Below are positions 10,167 through 17,421 of a DNA stretch of 64,000 nucleotides, in pieces. The DNA lies in NCBI GenBank assembly GCA_029880855.1, contig JAOUNS010000002.1, positions 62,001 to 126,000 on the forward strand, read 5' to 3'. A program made the position numbers and the translations under genes. Numbering within the stretch: the stretch's first letter is position 1; each line of letters begins with the position of its first letter. The stretch is from Gammaproteobacteria bacterium (lineage in GTDB: Bacteria; Pseudomonadota; Gammaproteobacteria; UBA6429; Thiohalophilaceae). Under the pieces are notes generated by a model. The model did not search any database. It had not been told where the DNA came from and saw only the letters and a program-made list of their open reading frames with translations.

Positions 10167-10931
10167 ATGCCAAGGTCGCGAACGCTGAAAAAAATATTGT
10201 CACTCATCGGGGTAGTCGACAGATCTGACAGGAAATTTTACAAGAAACAATTTGCCAATATTCCGGACGGCGATTTCTACAGACCGCTTTTCAGCCCATG
10301 GCATGGTCAGGGATACAGCAAGTTCGCAAAATATCTTGCTACAGCCCAAAGTGTCTCGGTGGTTTCACCGGACAGGGTTTATGTGCTCTATACACTGGCA
10401 CTGCAGGCACTCAGACTTGGCGGAAGCTGGTATGAGTGTGGTGTCTACAAGGGTGGAACAGCAGCCATGCTGGCCCAGTTAATCGCGCAGAATGAAGCTT
10501 CACCCCGGGCACTGCATCTGTTTGATTCATTCAGCGGTATGCCGGAGACCGATGCCGTGCATGATCTTCATCAGAAAGGTGACTTTGCCGACACTTCAGT
10601 GGAAGAGGTTACCCGCCATGTGAGCAGTTGTGTCAAAGATGCCTCCTTCATCAATTTCCACAAGGGATTCATTCCCGACACCTTTGCGGGTCGGGAGCAG
10701 GATGAAATCGCCTTTGCCCATGTCGATGTCGATATCTATCGGGCCATTCATGATTGCTGTGAATTTATCTATCCACGCCTTCAGAACGGCGGATTTATCG
10801 TATTTGATGATTATGGTTTCGGTTCATGTCCGGGAGCCCGAACTGCTGTCGATGAATTTTTTGCCGACAAGCCTGAACAACCCCTGGTATTACCCACCGG
10901 GCAGGCACTGGTATTCAGGTTCCGGTATTAA
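10167..10931 (+). CDS. TylF/MycF-like O-methyltransferase
   Basis: Predicted cytoplasmic SAM-dependent methyltransferase of the macrocin O-methyltransferase family, 254 residues. The glycine-rich SAM motif appears as YECGVYKGGTAAMLA, followed by the acidic strand end LHLFDSFSGMPE, the metal-binding region HVDVDIYRAIHDC, then GGFIVFDDYGF and CPGARTAVDEFF typical of TylF relatives. In characterised members the DD/D motif holds Mg2+ and the substrate is a sugar hydroxyl. There are no glycosyltransferase or polyketide genes nearby; the gene stands alone between ppc and panD. GAGG about 13 bases upstream of ATG 10167 is a somewhat distant Shine-Dalgarno. The substrate is unknown. Confidence 0.8.
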   Translation: MPRSRTLKKILSLIGVVDRSDRKFYKKQFANIPDGDFYRPLFSPWHGQGYSKFAKYLATAQSVSVVSPDRVYVLYTLALQALRLGGSWYECGVYKGGTAAMLAQLIAQNEASPRALHLFDSFSGMPETDAVHDLHQKGDFADTSVEEVTRHVSSCVKDASFINFHKGFIPDTFAGREQDEIAFAHVDVDIYRAIHDCCEFIYPRLQNGGFIVFDDYGFGSCPGARTAVDEFFADKPEQPLVLPTGQALVFRFRY

Positions 10932-10954
10932 CCTGACGGAACTGTCTCGTCAGG
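10932..10954 (-). terminator. Short hairpin between convergent methyltransferase gene and panD
   Basis: CCTGACG / CGTCAGG, 7-bp stem with a 9-base loop, overlapping the panD stop codon and starting directly after the methyltransferase stop. No T tract follows on either strand, so intrinsic termination is doubtful. Confidence 0.35.
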
Positions 10955-11330
10955 CTACCTGAACAGGTATGGTGTTGCGGGTGTGGGTGATTTTGTTGGC
11001 CTTGTCCACATAGACCAGCTTGGGTTTGTAGCTGAGCAACTCTTGCTGGTTCAGGCCGACATAGGCACAAATGATAATGATATCGCCCGGATTGGCCTTG
11101 TGGGCGGCGGCTCCATTGACGGAAATAATGCCTGTGTTGTCTTCGGCACGAATGGCATAGGTGGTAAAACGCTCACCATTGGTAATGTTATAAATTTCGA
11201 TCTGCTCATACTCCCGAATACCGGCGGTATCGAGCAATTTCCCATCGATGGCACAGGACCCTTCATACTCCAGCTCGGAATGGGTCACGGTAACACGATG
11301 TAATTTTGCCTTGAGCATTGTGGATAACAT
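10950..11330 (-). CDS. panD: Aspartate 1-decarboxylase proenzyme
   Basis: Makes beta-alanine from aspartate for pantothenate synthesis. 126 residues, co-linear with E. coli PanD from the N-terminal [10 protein letters not shown] to the C-terminal IPVQVA. The self-cleavage site Gly24-Ser25 is present in YEGSCAID; cleavage gives the pyruvoyl group on the alpha chain. The conserved Tyr58-type region [12 protein letters not shown] and the SVNGAAAH segment are also present. It is the last gene of the pcnB-folK-dNK-panB-panC-panD string, with a 75-base gap to panC. Confidence 0.97.
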   Translation of the reverse strand: MLSTMLKAKLHRVTVTHSELEYEGSCAIDGKLLDTAGIREYEQIEIYNITNGERFTTYAIRAEDNTGIISVNGAAAHKANPGDIIIICAYVGLNQQELLSYKPKLVYVDKANKITHTRNTIPVQVA

Positions 11331-11405
11331 TAAAACTTCCTTCCATTAAGCGTCTGGAACAATTTTACCATGCCCCTCGGGACATGCCACCTACAAAAAA
11401 CCAGC

Positions 11406-12248
11406 TTATAGCTGAATATTATCAATCAGCCGGGTTTTGCCCAGCCATGCCGCCGCCAGAATAACCAGGCCGGGGCTATCGGCAAACGGCACATCCAGAT
11501 TGTCCGCACGGCGTATAGCCACATAATCGGGGCGAAATCCCGCATTCTCAAGCTCTTCCTGCCCCAACAATTCCAGCTCGAAGTAATCGTGCTCCCCTTG
11601 CCGTATCTTGTCCCGCAGGTCTTGCAGGGTTTGGTAGAGCAAAGGCGCCTGCTGTCGTTCAGCGGCGCCAAGATACCCGTTCCGCGAACTCATCGCCAGC
11701 CCGTCTGCTTCACGGATGGTCTCCATTCCCACCAGTTCAACCGACATCGCCAGATCACTCACCATGCGTTTGATAATTGTAAATTGTTGAAAATCTTTCA
11801 GGCCAAAAATCGCCATATCAGGCTGCACGATGTTAAACAGTTTATTCACAATCGTGGTGACACCGCGAAAATGGCCCGGCCGGCTCGCACCACAAAGCAT
11901 ATCGGACAATCCCGGCACTTCGACAAAAGACATATCAGTCACCGGGCGTGGGTAAATTTCAGCCTCATCGGGGGCAAATACCGCACCGACACCCATTTGC
12001 GCCAAACCATCCAGGTCAGCCTTCAGGGTGCGCGGGTAGCCGGCAAAATCCTCGTTTGCACCAAACTGCAAGGGATTGACAAAGATGCTCACCACGACCT
12101 CATGGCAGGTTGCCTGGGCCTTTTTAATCAAGGCATAGTGGCCCTCATGCAGATTACCCATCGTGGGAACAAAACCAATACGCAGGCCCTGGCTGCGCCA
12201 GGTCTTCAGTTGGGATTGCAGTGCTGAGGTATGAAGAAAGGTTTGCAT
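11406..12248 (-). CDS. panC: Pantothenate synthetase
   Basis: Condenses pantoate and beta-alanine with ATP hydrolysis to AMP. Class I-like nucleotidyltransferase signatures are clear: PTMGNLHEGHYALI (HIGH-like motif), FVNPLQFG, the pantoate-binding CGASRPGHFRGV and KDFQQF, and the KMSK-like MSSRNGYL. The frame extends upstream to a TTG at 12260, but the ATG at 12248 gives MQTFLHTSAL, which matches the family N-terminus (280 residues). It lies between panB and panD on the same strand; the gap to panB is 36 bases. Confidence 0.96.
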   Translation of the reverse strand: MQTFLHTSALQSQLKTWRSQGLRIGFVPTMGNLHEGHYALIKKAQATCHEVVVSIFVNPLQFGANEDFAGYPRTLKADLDGLAQMGVGAVFAPDEAEIYPRPVTDMSFVEVPGLSDMLCGASRPGHFRGVTTIVNKLFNIVQPDMAIFGLKDFQQFTIIKRMVSDLAMSVELVGMETIREADGLAMSSRNGYLGAAERQQAPLLYQTLQDLRDKIRQGEHDYFELELLGQEELENAGFRPDYVAIRRADNLDVPFADSPGLVILAAAWLGKTRLIDNIQL

Positions 12249-12284
12249 GATTGGCACCAATCGATATAAGCGGAAACGAAGTGG

Positions 12285-13103
12285 TTATTCGAAGCTGTGT
12301 TCGGCAGCGGGAAACTGACCTGACTTGACCTCCGCCACATAAGCCTTCACAGCCGCCTCGATATTGCCGGTTTGCGACAAATAATTCTTGGCGAATTTTG
12401 GAATGCGACCGTGTGAGATACCAAGCAAATCGTATAACACCAGCACCTGGGCATCACAGGCAGCCCCGGCACCTATGCCTATTGTGGGAATGGAGACTGC
12501 CTCCGTAATCTGTTTGGCCAGACCGGCGGGTATACATTCCATCAACAACATATCTGCGCCGGCATTCTGCATGGCGTGCGCCTCTTCCAGCATGAGTCTG
12601 GCGGCGTCCCGCTCACGTCCCTGAACCCGATAACTGCCGATCTTGTTGATGTACTGGGGTTGCAGACCGAGATGGGCACAAACCGGAATCCCGTGTTTGG
12701 CCAGGGCCTCAACCACCGGAATAACATGACCGCCGCCTTCCAGCTTAACCGCCCTCGCTCCACCTGCCTGCATCAAACGGGTGGCGTTATCCAGCGCACG
12801 CGGCACATCGGCAAAGCTCATAAAGGGCATATCCGCAATAACCATCGCCCGATCCACCACCCTTGCAACACATTGGGTGTGATAGAGAATATGGTCCACT
12901 GTGACCGGAATGGTGGTGTCGTGCCCCTGGACCACCATGCCCAGGGAATCCCCCACCAGAATGATATCCACACCGGCCCGATCAATAAGGCCGGCAAAGC
13001 TGGCGTCATAGGCGGTCAGCATGGTGAACTTCTCCCCCGCCTGTTTGAATTTGTGCAGGGTGGTCACCGTGACTTTACTGGATGCTTTTGGTGTCGCGCT
13101 CAT
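12285..13103 (-). CDS. panB: 3-methyl-2-oxobutanoate hydroxymethyltransferase
   Basis: Transfers a hydroxymethyl group from 5,10-methylene-THF to alpha-ketoisovalerate, giving ketopantoate. 272 residues. Motifs: LTAYDASFAGL, GDSLGMVVQGHDTTIPVT (metal-binding Asp), VKLEGG, and the late SIPTIGIGAG and QVLVLYDLLG. The frame runs upstream into the kinase gene, but the ATG at 13103 (MSATPKASSK) lies 2 bases after the kinase TAA and gives the family length, so translation is probably coupled. The ketopantoate reductase needed next (panE or ilvC) is not in the window. Confidence 0.96.
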   Translation of the reverse strand: MSATPKASSKVTVTTLHKFKQAGEKFTMLTAYDASFAGLIDRAGVDIILVGDSLGMVVQGHDTTIPVTVDHILYHTQCVARVVDRAMVIADMPFMSFADVPRALDNATRLMQAGGARAVKLEGGGHVIPVVEALAKHGIPVCAHLGLQPQYINKIGSYRVQGRERDAARLMLEEAHAMQNAGADMLLMECIPAGLAKQITEAVSIPTIGIGAGAACDAQVLVLYDLLGISHGRIPKFAKNYLSQTGNIEAAVKAYVAEVKSGQFPAAEHSFE

Positions 13104-13105
13104 GA

Positions 13106-13756
13106 TTACAGTGATATGGGGGCAGGGTTTAAATAATGCCGTCCCGATTTGATCCGGCAAACATAATCCAATAATAACCGATAATCCTCTTCATTATCGG
13201 CAAAATCAATCTCGGCGGCATTCACTATCAACAACGGTGATGCATTGTAGTCATAAAAAAACCGTGTATATGCATCATTCAACCGGGCCAGATAATCGGC
13301 ATTGATGCCCTGTTCGTATTCACGTCCGCGTTTGTAAACGCGCCGCATCAACACATCCACCGGGGCTTGCAGGTAGATCACCAAATCAGGTCGCGGTGCA
13401 TCCAGGGTCAGATGGCTGTAGACCTGTTCATACAGCTTGAACTCCTCTTCATCCAGAGTAAGCTCGGCAAACAGGCGATCCTTTTCCAGAATAAAATCCG
13501 CCACACGCACCGGCTGAAACATATCGGTCTGTTTCAACGCCTGCATTTGCCGGGCGCGCTGAAATAAAAAGAACAGCTGGGTTTGCAGGGCGACACTGCG
13601 CGGGTCCCGGTAAAACCGGTCCATGAACGGGTTTTCGTCGGCCTCTTCCAGCAACAGATCGGAACCAAAAGAAGCGGCCAGTCGGTGTGCCAGCGTGGTC
13701 TTGCCTACCCCTATCGGTCCCTCAATAACAATAAAATCGTGTGGTGCCTGAATCAT
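13106..13756 (-). CDS. Deoxynucleoside kinase (deoxyadenosine/deoxyguanosine kinase family)
   Basis: Phosphorylates deoxynucleosides with ATP (nucleotide salvage). 216 residues from ATG 13756. Seen: P-loop GPIGVGKTT (about residues 12-20), the LEEADENPFMDRFY substrate-side motif, the DRS/ERS-like region at FILEKDRLFA, and the LID arginines in MRRVYKRGREYE. The ATG overlaps the folK stop as ATGA, so it is translationally coupled to folK. A kinase of this family between folK and panB is a known arrangement in several gammaproteobacteria. Exact base specificity cannot be read from the sequence. Confidence 0.88.
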   Translation of the reverse strand: MIQAPHDFIVIEGPIGVGKTTLAHRLAASFGSDLLLEEADENPFMDRFYRDPRSVALQTQLFFLFQRARQMQALKQTDMFQPVRVADFILEKDRLFAELTLDEEEFKLYEQVYSHLTLDAPRPDLVIYLQAPVDVLMRRVYKRGREYEQGINADYLARLNDAYTRFFYDYNASPLLIVNAAEIDFADNEEDYRLLLDYVCRIKSGRHYLNPAPISL

Positions 13757-14250
13757 TCCGCCAGTTTTTCCAGCCCCGTCGCCGGACATTGTTCTCGTAG
13801 TTTTGCCAGCCTGCCATGCCCTGGAATCGGCAGGTCAGGTGGTGCGACGTCGGACAAAGGATACAGCACGAACGACCTTTCATGTAACCCCGGATGCGGG
13901 ATCTGCAATGCAGGTGTATCGAGCACCAAATCATCAAACAGCAGGATATCCAGATCCAGCGTACGCGGCCCCCACCGCTCTCCCTGCCGAACCCTGCCCT
14001 GATTGATTTCAATAACCTGCAATGCCATCAGCAACGACAGCGGCGTCAGTGTGGTCTCCAGTTGCGCCACGGCATTGATATAGGCAGGCTGGTCTGGCGG
14101 CCCCATGGGCGGGCTGCGGTAGAGTGATGAAGATTTAACCAATTGGGTTTGCTCGATGTCGTGCAGAGTCCGGAGTGCCGTCTTGATCTGGTGAATCGGG
14201 TCCGCCAGATTGCTCCCCAATCCGATGAAGACCGTTGAATGCATTACCAT
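13753..14250 (-). CDS. folK: 2-amino-4-hydroxy-6-hydroxymethyldihydropteridine diphosphokinase
   Basis: Transfers diphosphate from ATP to 6-hydroxymethyl-dihydropterin in folate synthesis. 165 residues. Motifs: FIGLGSNLADP at the N-terminus, SLYRSPPMGPPDQPAYINAV, the diagnostic RWGPRTLDLDILLFDD with the metal-binding Asp pair, and IPHPGLHERSFVLYPL. The start may be ATG 14250 or ATG 14244. The gene begins 8 bases after pcnB ends and its stop overlaps the next start (ATGA), so this is a tight operon. Confidence 0.97.
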   Translation of the reverse strand: MVMHSTVFIGLGSNLADPIHQIKTALRTLHDIEQTQLVKSSSLYRSPPMGPPDQPAYINAVAQLETTLTPLSLLMALQVIEINQGRVRQGERWGPRTLDLDILLFDDLVLDTPALQIPHPGLHERSFVLYPLSDVAPPDLPIPGHGRLAKLREQCPATGLEKLAE

Positions 14251-14258
14251 AACCGGGA

Positions 14259-15566
14259 TTATTCAGACTTGTTTGGTGACGATTTTTTTCCGGAGCGAGA
14301 ACGTCTGCGTTTTCGGCCACTGCCGCCGCCCAATGTACGACACATCTCATGTTGAACTTCCCGGGAGGCCTGTTGGAACTCAGTCCACCATTTGCATAAC
14401 TCGTCCAACGGCTCGCCGGCTTCATTACGCAATAACAGGAAATCGTAGGCGGCACGAAAACGGGGGTGTTCGACCAGCTTGAGGGCACGTTTGCCTTTGG
14501 GCTGTTCCAGGCGATTCTGAAAACCCCAGATCTCCTTCATCACCAACCGGAACCGTTTCGGTATGGCAACCGGGGTATGATGTACCTGCAAGGCTTCCCC
14601 CCCGGCTATATTGAGGGCCTGCAGCGGACTGTGTCCGACCTTTTCCAGCGCCCTGCTCTGCTCCTGTACCGCCGGCCAAAGCATGGCCGCAAACAGGAAA
14701 GCCGGTGTCACCGGCAAGTCGTCTGCAATACGTCGGTCGGTATTACGCACGGCAATCTGGATAAATTTTTCCGGATAGTCATCTTTGCTCAGACAGGAAG
14801 AGGTCAGGGTAAACAGGTATTGCAACAGACGATACTGTTCCAGCAGGATAAGCGTATGCTGCCCGTGCCCACTGAAAAAGAGTTTTATCACCTCATCATA
14901 TAACCGTGCAGACGGCACCAGCTCCAGGCGTTCACCCTGGGCCAAAATCTGCTCTTCCAGTTGGGGTTCAATATTGAAATCAAGCTTGGCGGCCAGCCGG
15001 ACGGCACGCAACATCCGCACCGGATCTTCCTGCAAGCGGACAACAGGATCACCAATCATTCGCAGGGTACGCGTCTCCAGATCAGGCAATCCACCGGTAT
15101 AGTCCACAAGGGAAAAATCGTCGATATTGTAGTAAAGCGCATTGATAGTGAAATCACGTCGCCAGGCATCCTCTTCCAGCGTGCCATAGACATTGTCACG
15201 CACAATTAAACCGTCCGCTACTCTGGCAAGAGTGTCATCATCAGTGTCGGTATGACCGGAACGGAAGGTGGCCACTTCAATGATATCCCGGCCAAATCGC
15301 ACGTGGACCAGTCGAAAACGCCGCCCGATGATTCGGCTGTTACGAAACAGATCGCGCAACTGCTCCGGGCTGGCATTGGTCGCTATGTCAAAATCCTTGG
15401 GCTGTTTGCCCAGTAAAATATCCCGCACCCCGCCACCAACCAGATAGGCGTCATAATTGGCCTTTTTCAGTCGATACAGCACCTTCAGCGCATTCTCGCT
15501 GATCGATTGCCGGGAAACGCTGTGATCGGCACGGGGAACAATAGGGACGGGAGATTGGTTATTCAA
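14259..15566 (-). CDS. pcnB: Poly(A) polymerase I
   Basis: Adds 3' poly(A) tails to RNA, promoting decay. 435 residues. The nucleotidyltransferase core shows YLVGGGVRDILLG, the metal-binding DFDIATNA, GRRFRLVHVRFG (the RRF motif that separates PAP I from CCA-adding enzymes), RDFTINALYYN and EDPVRMLRAVRLAAKL. The C-terminus is a basic tail (GSGRKRRRSRSGKK). No ATG or GTG fits: the frame is closed by an in-frame TGA six codons above a TTG at 15566, so translation starts at TTG 15566 or at a rarer codon such as the ATT eight codons later. E. coli pcnB is known to use AUU. First gene of the folK-pan string, divergent from tRNA-Glu. Confidence 0.93.
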   Translation of the reverse strand: MNNQSPVPIVPRADHSVSRQSISENALKVLYRLKKANYDAYLVGGGVRDILLGKQPKDFDIATNASPEQLRDLFRNSRIIGRRFRLVHVRFGRDIIEVATFRSGHTDTDDDTLARVADGLIVRDNVYGTLEEDAWRRDFTINALYYNIDDFSLVDYTGGLPDLETRTLRMIGDPVVRLQEDPVRMLRAVRLAAKLDFNIEPQLEEQILAQGERLELVPSARLYDEVIKLFFSGHGQHTLILLEQYRLLQYLFTLTSSCLSKDDYPEKFIQIAVRNTDRRIADDLPVTPAFLFAAMLWPAVQEQSRALEKVGHSPLQALNIAGGEALQVHHTPVAIPKRFRLVMKEIWGFQNRLEQPKGKRALKLVEHPRFRAAYDFLLLRNEAGEPLDELCKWWTEFQQASREVQHEMCRTLGGGSGRKRRRSRSGKKSSPNKSE

Positions 15567-15659
15567 AACTGTTCTTTTTGCACTTCAGAAGTTCATTACT
15601 TGTGGTGGACGAAAAAAACCATATAATAACACCGCTTTAAGAACGCGCCAGCCATATTT

Positions 15660-15735
15660 GCTCCCATCGTCTAGTGGCCCAGGACGTCGCCCTCTCACGG
15701 CGAAAACAGGGGTTCGAGTCCCCTTGGGAGCGCCA
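15660..15735 (+). tRNA. tRNA-Glu (anticodon CTC)
   Basis: 76 bases including an encoded CCA. Acceptor strands GCTCCCA (15660-15666) and TGGGAGC (15725-15731) pair fully; discriminator G15732. The D arm, the anticodon stem TCGCC/GGCGA with loop CTCTCAC (anticodon CTC), and the T arm with GGTTCGAGTCC are all present. The body closely matches the standard bacterial tRNA-Glu. It lies in the gap upstream of pcnB, pointing away from it. Confidence 0.95.
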
Positions 15736-15871
15736 TCAAACCCACATCAGATTTGCAGCCATTTATAAATATTCACCCTGTGTCACAGCAAGCGTGCAGA
15801 CTGCTTCACATCCACTTACACAGTGTCAAAATACCGGCAGATTTATTTTTGCCAGTTCACAGCGCTGCCAT

Positions 15872-15892
15872 TTGACTGATAACTATAGTCAA
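15872..15892. promoter_or_regulatory. Palindrome TTGACT-N9-AGTCAA, candidate operator
   Basis: Perfect 6-bp arms (15872-15877 and 15887-15892) with a 9-base spacer, centred about 70 bases upstream of a similar palindrome at 15944-15960. Both use the TTGAC half-site. They sit upstream of the first TraF_2 gene, so a dimeric regulator is plausible; its identity is unknown. Confidence 0.35.
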
Positions 15893-15943
15893 TCAGACCA
15901 TCGCTGCACAGATAAACCGGCCGATATGATGTAACCCTCATTT

Positions 15944-15960
15944 TTGACATCTAAAGTCAA
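15944..15960. promoter_or_regulatory. Palindrome TTGAC-N7-GTCAA, candidate operator
   Basis: 5-bp arms with a 7-base spacer; the left arm extends to a TTGACA hexamer, but no -10 lies at the correct distance. It shares its half-site with the palindrome at 15872-15892. The N7 spacer does not fit FNR-type sites, which have four central bases. Confidence 0.35.
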
Positions 15961-16032
15961 CATATTTCAAGCCGAAGTTGAATTAACAAGTGCCTTTAAT
16001 GCACCCACAATTTCTGTTTGGAGTAGACTGTC

Positions 16033-17298
16033 GTGAAAAAATTGATCCGTTTTCTAACTGTGACTTGCAGTGTTTTTACACTCACCACATTAACCGCTCA
16101 TGCCGCCTCATTCGGCAATTTTGATCCCCGTTCGCTGGCAATGGGTGGCACCGGTGTCTCATCGTCTACCAGCTCCAATGCATCCTATTACAATCCGGCA
16201 GTCTTATCCATGGTTCAGCAGGATGATGACTTCAGTTTAACAGCACCTATTGTCGGCATTCGCGGTTATGATCCAAAAGATATGCTGGATAGTTTTGAGG
16301 CCTATCAGGATGGCCAGTACGAGACGGCATTCAGTAACTCTATTGATGCATTCAACGCAAGTCCATCAACCGCTACGGCGGGCGATGCCGCCACCAAAGG
16401 TCAGCAATTACTTAATGGCTTGATTTCTTTATCCAATAAAGAGCTGGATTTTGAAGTCCACGGCGGACTCAACCTTGCCATCCCGGGCAAAGGACTTGGT
16501 ATGGCCGTACACGCCAGTGTACGCGGCATGGGTGGACTGGTACTGAATATCAGCTCTGCTGACACGACAGTGATGCAAACCTATATTGATACGTTGAACG
16601 TGTTGGCTGGTGGCGGGTCACCGGGAGCGAATGCGGTGTTTAATGGTACAACATTCACCCTGCCTTCCATGACATCAGATGCCCACATTCTAGGTGTATC
16701 GCTGATTGAAGGTGGTTTATCCCTGTCACATGAATTCGATATCTTCGGCGGTGTTTCCATTGGTATCACCCCTAAAGTTGTCCAGGTGACGACCTTCGAT
16801 TATGTTGTCGGTATTGAAACCGCCAATACCAGCACGGAAGCTTCAAAACGTACCTATGATGATACCAACCTGGATGTCGGTATCGCCAAGCAACTCAGTG
16901 AATCCTGGAAGTTTGGTATGGTAACCAAAAATATCATGGCAAAAGACTACGACACCGCCCTGGGTAACACTATTAAAATCAAACCCCAGACCCGTGTCGG
17001 TCTGTCGCACCATACCAACTGGAGCACCTTCGCGCTGGATATGGATTTGACCGAAAACGAATCGATCGGTCTGACCGGCCAAAAAACCAAATATCTGGCA
17101 TTTGGTATGGAACTGGATCTCTCCCTGTTGCAACTTCGCGCCGGTATCCGTCGCAATCTGGCGGCAACCGGTGCAGAGGTTCCGGATGTCCTGTCTGCCG
17201 GTGTCGGTCTCTACCTGCTGGGTGCGCACGTAGATATCGGTGTTGCCGGCAATGAAGATGAAATTGAAGCCGCTGTTCAACTTGGCTTGCAATTCTAG
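16033..17298 (+). CDS. TraF_2-type outer-membrane beta-barrel protein, paralogue 1
   Basis: 421 residues. Starts at GTG 16033 with GGAG nine bases upstream. A signal peptide (cleavage near AHA/ASF) precedes the hallmark FDPRSLAMGGTGV and NASYYNPAVLS, which resemble the N-terminal plug of FadL/OMPP1 porins and are typical of the family annotated as conjugal transfer TraF_2. The body is beta-rich with alternating hydrophobics, and it ends in VQLGLQF, a C-terminal aromatic suited to Bam-dependent insertion. No conjugation genes are nearby, so a transfer role is unlikely; an outer-membrane channel or structural role is inferred. It is followed by a terminator and a paralogue in the same orientation. 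Function unknown. Confidence 0.75.
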   Translation: MKKLIRFLTVTCSVFTLTTLTAHAASFGNFDPRSLAMGGTGVSSSTSSNASYYNPAVLSMVQQDDDFSLTAPIVGIRGYDPKDMLDSFEAYQDGQYETAFSNSIDAFNASPSTATAGDAATKGQQLLNGLISLSNKELDFEVHGGLNLAIPGKGLGMAVHASVRGMGGLVLNISSADTTVMQTYIDTLNVLAGGGSPGANAVFNGTTFTLPSMTSDAHILGVSLIEGGLSLSHEFDIFGGVSIGITPKVVQVTTFDYVVGIETANTSTEASKRTYDDTNLDVGIAKQLSESWKFGMVTKNIMAKDYDTALGNTIKIKPQTRVGLSHHTNWSTFALDMDLTENESIGLTGQKTKYLAFGMELDLSLLQLRAGIRRNLAATGAEVPDVLSAGVGLYLLGAHVDIGVAGNEDEIEAAVQLGLQF

Positions 17299-17328
17299 TC
17301 GGCCCTGTCTGCTCTCATCCAAACAACG

Positions 17329-17365
17329 AGCGTCCGGTTATCAAGTGAATCCATAACCGGACGCT
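17329..17365 (+). terminator. Terminator-like hairpin between the TraF_2 paralogues
   Basis: Perfect 13-bp stem AGCGTCCGGTTAT / ATAACCGGACGCT with an 11-base loop (17342-17352). Pyrimidine-rich but not a pure T run follows. It probably separates the two genes transcriptionally or protects the 3' end of the first. Confidence 0.55.
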
Positions 17366-17421
17366 ATCTCTCTTCGACCGTTACAGCACCAGCTTCCAGG
17401 CACCGGGAGGGATAAAACAAC

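Larger units (their letters stand above)
15736..16032. other. Non-coding gap between tRNA-Glu and the first TraF_2 gene
   Basis: About 300 bases, AT-richer than the genes. No convincing ORF. It holds two TTGAC...GTCAA palindromes (listed separately) and ends with GGAG at 16020-16023, the Shine-Dalgarno of the GTG start at 16033. No confident -35/-10 pair was found. Confidence 0.5.

Noticed and set aside
15674-15934. 86-codon ORF running out of tRNA-Glu
   Set aside because: It begins within the tRNA gene, has no ribosome-binding site and a composition unlike the neighbours.
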